Assembly: GCA_020638555.1 (NCBI GenBank)
Contig: JACKII010000001.1
Span: 372,001 to 436,000 of the forward strand
Direction: 5' to 3'
Source of the DNA: Alphaproteobacteria bacterium
Lineage (GTDB): Bacteria > Pseudomonadota > Alphaproteobacteria > Bin95
Length of the DNA stretch: 64,000 nucleotides
Shown here: piece after piece, positions 59,883 through 64,000 of the stretch
Layout of the letters: every line of letters begins with the position of its first letter
Numbering within the stretch: position 1 is the first letter of the stretch
Position numbers and translations under genes: made by a program
The notes under the pieces: generated by a model
What the model saw: the letters and a program-made list of their open reading frames with translations, nothing else
What the model was told of the DNA's origin: nothing
Databases searched by the model: none

Positions 59883-61019
59883 CTACTCCTTCTTTTCCAG
59901 CAGGACCGGGTTGGTGATCGCTCCATCGCGGCAGATCAGGGCCGAGGAGACGATTTCGTCCTCCCAGTCGATCTTGAGCGCGCCCGCGTCCTTGTCGACC
60001 AGCGGGGTGAGGAAATTCACGATGTTGCGCGCATAGAGGGCGCTGGCGTCGGTGGCCACCCGTCCCGGCAGGTTCGGGTCGCCGACGATCAGCACGCCCT
60101 TGTGGTTGACCGTCTCGCCCGCGACCGAGGGCTGGACATTGCCGCCCTGTTCCACCGCCATGTCGACGACGATGGAGCCGGCGCGCATGGTCTCGACCAT
60201 CTCCGTCGACAGCAGCAGCGGCGCCGGCCGGCCGGGGATCAGGGCGGTGGTGATGACGATATCGGTGCGCGGCAGCACCTCCATCAGCTTTTCCGCCTGC
60301 CGCACCCGGTAGTCGCTGGACATTTCGCGGGCATAGCCGCCCTGGGTTTCCGCCGACCTGGTCTCCATCGTGGTGACGTCGACGAAAGTGGCGCCCAGGG
60401 ATTCCACCTGCTCCTTGGCGGCGGGGCGCACGTCCATGGCCGAGACGACCGCGCCCAGGCGCCTGGCGGTGGCGATGGCCTGGAGGCCGGCGACGCCGGC
60501 GCCCAGCACCAGCACCCGGGCCGGCGCGACGGTGCCTGCGGCGGTCACCATCATCGGGAAGCCGCGGCCAAAGCGGGCGGCGGCCTGGAGCACCGCCGCA
60601 TAGCCGGCCAGGTTCGCCTGGCTGGAGAGCGCGTCCATGCCCTGGGCCCGGCTGATGCGCGGGATGAACTCGAAGGCGAAGGCGGTGACGCCGGCCTCGG
60701 CATAGGCCTGCAACCGCGCATGATCGGCATAGGGGCTCAGCAGCCCGACCAGCAGCGCGCCCGGTTTCATCCCGGCAAGGGCCTCGGGCTCCGGCGGGCG
60801 GACGACGGCGACGATATCGGCCTCCGCACGGGCGGCGGCGGCGGCGCCGGCGATCGTGGCACCCGCATCGGCCAGGACCGCGTCGGGCATGCCGGCGGCA
60901 AGGCCCGCGCCGCTTTCGACCACGGTCTCGATGCCGAGGCCGGCCAACCGTTTCACCGCATCCGGACTGATCGCGGTGCGGCTTTCGCTTGCGGGTTCCT
61001 GCGGTACGAAGAACTTCAC
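59883..61019 (-). CDS. pntAA: NAD(P) transhydrogenase subunit alpha part 1 (NAD-binding)
   Basis: A 378-residue soluble NAD-binding subunit. VKFFVPQEPASESRTAISPDAVKRL is the usual N terminus; then FAFEFIPRISRAQGMDALSSQAN, RVLVLGAGVAGLQAIATARRLGA (Rossmann), MDVRPAAKEQVESLGA and VDMAVEQGGNVQPS. GTG at 61019 is chosen to match relatives; a GTG three codons upstream is also possible. First gene of the operon, 126 bases after livM. Confidence 0.95.
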   Translation of the reverse strand: MKFFVPQEPASESRTAISPDAVKRLAGLGIETVVESGAGLAAGMPDAVLADAGATIAGAAAAARAEADIVAVVRPPEPEALAGMKPGALLVGLLSPYADHARLQAYAEAGVTAFAFEFIPRISRAQGMDALSSQANLAGYAAVLQAAARFGRGFPMMVTAAGTVAPARVLVLGAGVAGLQAIATARRLGAVVSAMDVRPAAKEQVESLGATFVDVTTMETRSAETQGGYAREMSSDYRVRQAEKLMEVLPRTDIVITTALIPGRPAPLLLSTEMVETMRAGSIVVDMAVEQGGNVQPSVAGETVNHKGVLIVGDPNLPGRVATDASALYARNIVNFLTPLVDKDAGALKIDWEDEIVSSALICRDGAITNPVLLEKKE

Positions 61020-61144
61020 GGCATCCACCCATCGGCTCGGTCTACGTTCCCGATAGTAGACAGGTACGCAACCTTGCGACAAGATTGATAATTGGTAGCA
61101 ATCGCTTCCGACCCACGCCGGAGCCGAGTGCCGCCGTGGCTCGT

Positions 61145-62494
61145 CTATTTCTTTTGGGCGTGCGGTGTGGAGTCGTGCGGTGTGGCGGCGGGCGTGATGC
61201 GGCGCTCGGGCAGCAGGCCCTTCGGCGCGAACCGCATCACCAGCAACAGGATCGCTCCCATCAGCAGGTAGCGGGTATAGGCGGCGCCGGCGAGCAGGTG
61301 CTGGGCCACGGGCGAGCCCTCGGGCAGGGGCGCGGTCAGCAGCGCCATGAAGCCGTTGCCGAGCGGCTCGGCCTCCACCCACAGGAACCAGATGATGAAG
61401 CCCCCCAGCACCGCGCCCCAGTTGTTGCCGGAGCCGCCCAGGATCACCATCACCCAGATCAGGAAGGTATAGCGCAGCGGAATATAGCTGGTGGGCGTGA
61501 ACTGGCTGTCCAGGGTGGTGAGCATGGCGCCGGCCATGCCGCACACCGCACACCCCAGGATGAACACCTGCAAATGGCGGCCCTTGACGTCCTTGCCCAT
61601 GGCCTCGGCCGCGTCGCGGTTGTCGCGGATGGCGCGCATCATCCGGCCCCAGGGCGAGTTCAGCGCCCGCTCCGCCAGCCAGAGGACGAGGCCCAGCACC
61701 ATGACGAACAGCACCGCATAGCAAAGCTTGACGAAAATGCCGGCGGCATCGGTGGCATTGGCGAGGCCCAGCCCGTCGGTCAGGCGCAGGAACCAGTCGC
61801 TGGCGGCCAGATCGACCTCATAGGGCACGGGACGCGGCAGGCCGGTGACATTCTTGACGCCGCGTGTCAGCCATTCCTCGTATTTCAGGATGGCGATGAT
61901 GATCTCGGAAATGCCCAGGGTGGCGATGGCCAGATAGTCGGCGCGCAGGCCCAGCGCCACCTTGCCGATCAGCCAGCCGGCGCCGGCGGCGATGACGGCG
62001 CCCACCGGCCAGGCCAGGACGATGGGCAGGCCGAGCCCGCCCAGATAGCCGGCATTGACCGGGTCGATCGCCTCGATCCGGTCGGTGGCCGGGCCGAAAA
62101 ACGCGTTCACGGCGAAGAAGCCGACCACCAGCAGCACCAGGGTCGCCGGCAGGCGCAGGCCGCGCGGCAGCACGCGCCGGGCGGCGACGATGGCGGCGAC
62201 GGTCAGCGCGACCGCCAGCAGGGTCATCGCCAGGCCAAACCCGCCCGCCTGCCAGGCGCCGGCCACCGGCGGCATCGCCACCAGCACCGCCGCCAGACCG
62301 CCCAGCGCCGTGAAGCCCATGATGCCGACATTGAACAGGCCCGCATACCCCCACTGCATGTTCACGCCCAGCGCCATGATGGCGGAGATCAGGCTGAGAT
62401 TGAGGATGCCGAGGGCGACATTCCAGCTTTGCAGCAGGCCCACCAGCACCAGGACCAGCGCCATCAGGCCGTAATAGAGCGGGACCCGGGTCAT
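61145..62494 (-). CDS. livM: Branched-chain amino acid-type ABC transporter permease LivM
   Basis: A 449-residue permease with about ten helices. ALGVNMQWGYAGLFNVGIMGF, LAIATLGISEIIIAIL, the coupling loop (AIRDNRDAAEAMGKDV) and YTFLIWVMVILGGSGNNWG are LivM blocks. It starts inside the livH stop (ATGA). The last 20 residues are a poorly conserved polar tail. Substrate may be branched-chain amino acids, urea or other amides. Confidence 0.93.
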   Translation of the reverse strand: MTRVPLYYGLMALVLVLVGLLQSWNVALGILNLSLISAIMALGVNMQWGYAGLFNVGIMGFTALGGLAAVLVAMPPVAGAWQAGGFGLAMTLLAVALTVAAIVAARRVLPRGLRLPATLVLLVVGFFAVNAFFGPATDRIEAIDPVNAGYLGGLGLPIVLAWPVGAVIAAGAGWLIGKVALGLRADYLAIATLGISEIIIAILKYEEWLTRGVKNVTGLPRPVPYEVDLAASDWFLRLTDGLGLANATDAAGIFVKLCYAVLFVMVLGLVLWLAERALNSPWGRMMRAIRDNRDAAEAMGKDVKGRHLQVFILGCAVCGMAGAMLTTLDSQFTPTSYIPLRYTFLIWVMVILGGSGNNWGAVLGGFIIWFLWVEAEPLGNGFMALLTAPLPEGSPVAQHLLAGAAYTRYLLMGAILLLVMRFAPKGLLPERRITPAATPHDSTPHAQKK

Positions 62495-63504
62495 CCGATC
62501 ACCTTCCCGCGGATGATGCCGGTCGGGCGCACCAGCAGCACGGCCACCAGGATGATGAAGGATACGGCGAACTTGTAGTCGGTCGACAGCAACTGCACGA
62601 GGCCGTCCGGCGCCCAGCCCGTCGGCCCCAGATAGGCGAGGAATTTCTTGAAAGCGTAGGTGACGGTCACCTCCGAGAAGGCGATGATGAAGCCGCCCAG
62701 CACCGCGCCCACCGGCTGGCCGATGCCGCCGACAATGGTGGCCGCGAACACCGGCAGCAGGATTTGCAGATAGATGAACGGCTTGTAGGTCTTGTCGAGG
62801 CCGTAGAGCGTGCCGGCGATGGCCGCCAGCGCTGCCGTGATGGCCCAGGCGATCATCACCACCCGCTCCGGATCGATGCCGGAGAGCAGGGCCAGGTCCT
62901 CGTCGTCGGAAAAAGCGCGCATGGCCTTGCCGGCGCGGGTGCGTTGCAGGAACCAGAACAGCGCCGCCACGACCACGATGGCCACGACGACGGTGATGAC
63001 CTGGGTCTGCTTGATGGCGATGCCCTCGGCCAGCCCGGTCAGGCGCTTGAACTCGAAGGCGGTGATCAGGAAGCGGGCGCCGTCGGCGAAGCTCTGGTCG
63101 GCGGGGCCGATGATGATGCGGATCAGCCCGGCCAGCACGAACATCACCCCGACCGAGACGATGGCGAACACGATCGGGTTGGAGCGCTGGCGGCGATAGA
63201 AGCGGAACACGCCCCGCTCCGTCGCCAGTGCCAGCAGGATGGTGGCGGCAATGGCGACCGGCAGCGCCAGCAGGGCGGTGGGCAGCGGCGCGATGCCGAT
63301 GCCCCAGCCCTGCAACAGCCAGGTGACGAGAATGGCGGTCATGGCGCCGAACGACATCAGCTCGCCATGGGCGAAATTGGCAAAGCGCAGAATGCCGAAA
63401 ATCAGGGTGACGCCCAGCGCGCCCAGCGCCAGTTGCGCGCCATAGGCGGTGGCGGGGACCAGGACGAAATTGGCGAACAGGGCCAGCGCGTTCAGAATAT
63501 CCAT
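62491..63504 (-). CDS. livH: Branched-chain amino acid-type ABC transporter permease LivH
   Basis: A 337-residue permease. LGALGVTLIFGILRFANFAHGELMS is the LivH hallmark, followed by MRAFSDDEDLALLSGID (coupling loop) and FAATIVGGIGQPVGAVLGGF. About eight helices. It overlaps livF by one base (TGATG) and livM by four. Direction of transcription is livF-livH-livM. Confidence 0.94.
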   Translation of the reverse strand: MDILNALALFANFVLVPATAYGAQLALGALGVTLIFGILRFANFAHGELMSFGAMTAILVTWLLQGWGIGIAPLPTALLALPVAIAATILLALATERGVFRFYRRQRSNPIVFAIVSVGVMFVLAGLIRIIIGPADQSFADGARFLITAFEFKRLTGLAEGIAIKQTQVITVVVAIVVVAALFWFLQRTRAGKAMRAFSDDEDLALLSGIDPERVVMIAWAITAALAAIAGTLYGLDKTYKPFIYLQILLPVFAATIVGGIGQPVGAVLGGFIIAFSEVTVTYAFKKFLAYLGPTGWAPDGLVQLLSTDYKFAVSFIILVAVLLVRPTGIIRGKVIG

Positions 63505-64000
63505 CAGCCCCCCAGGAACGACCGGCGCACTTCTTCGTTGGCCAGCAAGGCCTCGCCCGTGTCGGTGAAGCGGTTTTCGCCCTGCACCAGCACGAAGCCG
63601 TGGTCGGCGATCTCCAGCGCCTGGCGGGCGTTCTGCTCGACCATCAGGATGGCGATGCCGGTCCTGGCCACCTCCAGGATGCGGTCGAACAGGTCGTCCA
63701 TCACCACCGGCGAGACCCCCGCCGTCGGCTCGTCCAACATCAGCAGTTTCGGCTGGGTCATCAGCGCCCGGCCCACCGCCACCTGCTGGCGCTGGCCGCC
63801 CGAGAGCTCGCCCGCCGGCTGGCGGCGCTTTTCGCGCAGCACCGGGAACAGGTCGTAGACCTGCTCCAGCGTGTCGCTGAAGTCGTCGCGGCGGATGAAG
63901 GCGCCCATTTCCAGGTTTTCCTCCACCGTCAGCGAGACGAACACGTTGCGGTTCTGCGGCACGAAGCCCATGCCCGCCGGCACGCGGTCCTGCGGCGGCA
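63504..64000 (-). CDS. livF: Branched-chain amino acid-type ABC transporter ATPase LivF, 5' end outside window
   Basis: The last 165 residues of an ABC ATPase. The frame is open to the window edge and reads in from VPAGMGFVPQNRNVF; the visible Met is internal. Q-loop VPQNRNVF, signature LSGGQRQQVAVGRAL, Walker B LLMLDEPTAGVSP and the switch His region MVEQNARQALEIAD are present; Walker A lies outside. The LivF-type end (RRSFLGG) and overlap with livH support the call over LivG. Confidence 0.93.
   Translation of the reverse strand, partial: PPQDRVPAGMGFVPQNRNVFVSLTVEENLEMGAFIRRDDFSDTLEQVYDLFPVLREKRRQPAGELSGGQRQQVAVGRALMTQPKLLMLDEPTAGVSPVVMDDLFDRILEVARTGIAILMVEQNARQALEIADHGFVLVQGENRFTDTGEALLANEEVRRSFLGG

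Noticed and set aside
1..64000. Mobile island, prophage or defence system
   Set aside because: I saw no integrase, transposase, phage structural gene, restriction enzyme or toxin-antitoxin pair. The one compositionally odd gene (55493) stands alone.
1..64000. tRNA or rRNA genes
   Set aside because: No cloverleaf with TTCGA arm context or rRNA-like sequence stood out; intergenic gaps are all under 300 bases and mostly hold repeats or promoters.

Overview
The window is 64 kb of dense, GC-rich chromosomal DNA with no rRNA, tRNA, insertion sequence, prophage or CRISPR that I can see. Gene content and order point to an alphaproteobacterium, most likely of the Rhodospirillales type. The supporting signs are a ppiD-trpE-trpG-trpD-trpC-moaC-moeA-lexA run, a three-subunit proton-translocating transhydrogenase (pntAA-pntAB-pntB), the glnK-amtB / ftsK-lolA neighbourhood, and flagellar genes ordered flgB-flgC-fliE-fliQ-(lytic transglycosylase)-flhA-fliR-flhB. 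The placement is an inference from gene order; there is no marker RNA here.

Layout. 1-8 kb: peptide-type ABC permeases, an acyl-CoA synthetase, a phosphoesterase, and an MscS-like channel translationally coupled to a permease pair. 7.6-9.7 kb: a cupin protein, glyoxalase II and a divergent methyltransferase. 9.9-18 kb: flagellar export and basal-body genes, with fliI on the minus strand and the rest in one plus-strand operon. 18-24 kb (minus strand): glnK-amtB with a probable sigma-54 promoter and a clear terminator, then ftsK-lolA-SDR. 24-28 kb: a UbiH-type monooxygenase converging on an AsmA protein. 28-33 kb: the heterotetrameric sarcosine oxidase operon soxBDAG. 33-42 kb (minus strand): ppiD, tryptophan biosynthesis, molybdopterin synthesis and lexA, with tpiA divergent from ppiD. 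43-51 kb: catabolic and accessory genes (ThDP enzyme, aminotransferase, TauD dioxygenase plus two tandem crotonases, MBL-fold lactonase plus PEP-mutase-family lyase, AraC regulator). 51-58 kb: ABM protein, alanine dehydrogenase, AmpG-like transporter, sirtuin, an atypical lower-GC predicted beta-propeller gene, an LLM oxidoreductase and an ATC-hydrolase-like protein. 58-64 kb (minus strand): transhydrogenase and the livF-livH-livM part of a branched-chain amino acid transporter, cut by the window end.

Many neighbouring genes overlap by ATGA or GTGA, and these overlaps were used to choose starts. The most striking feature not explained by genes is a family of about 105-150 bp composite repeats made of three short hairpins. 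I find five copies, four of them between convergent genes and two bracketing a single ThDP-enzyme gene. Two other palindromic repeat types also occur, one inside the trp operon. I see no complete new defence or mobile system. The best candidates for new biology are this repeat family, the tandem crotonases that lack one catalytic glutamate, the coupled lactonase/lyase pair, and the unrecognised lower-GC gene at 55.5 kb.
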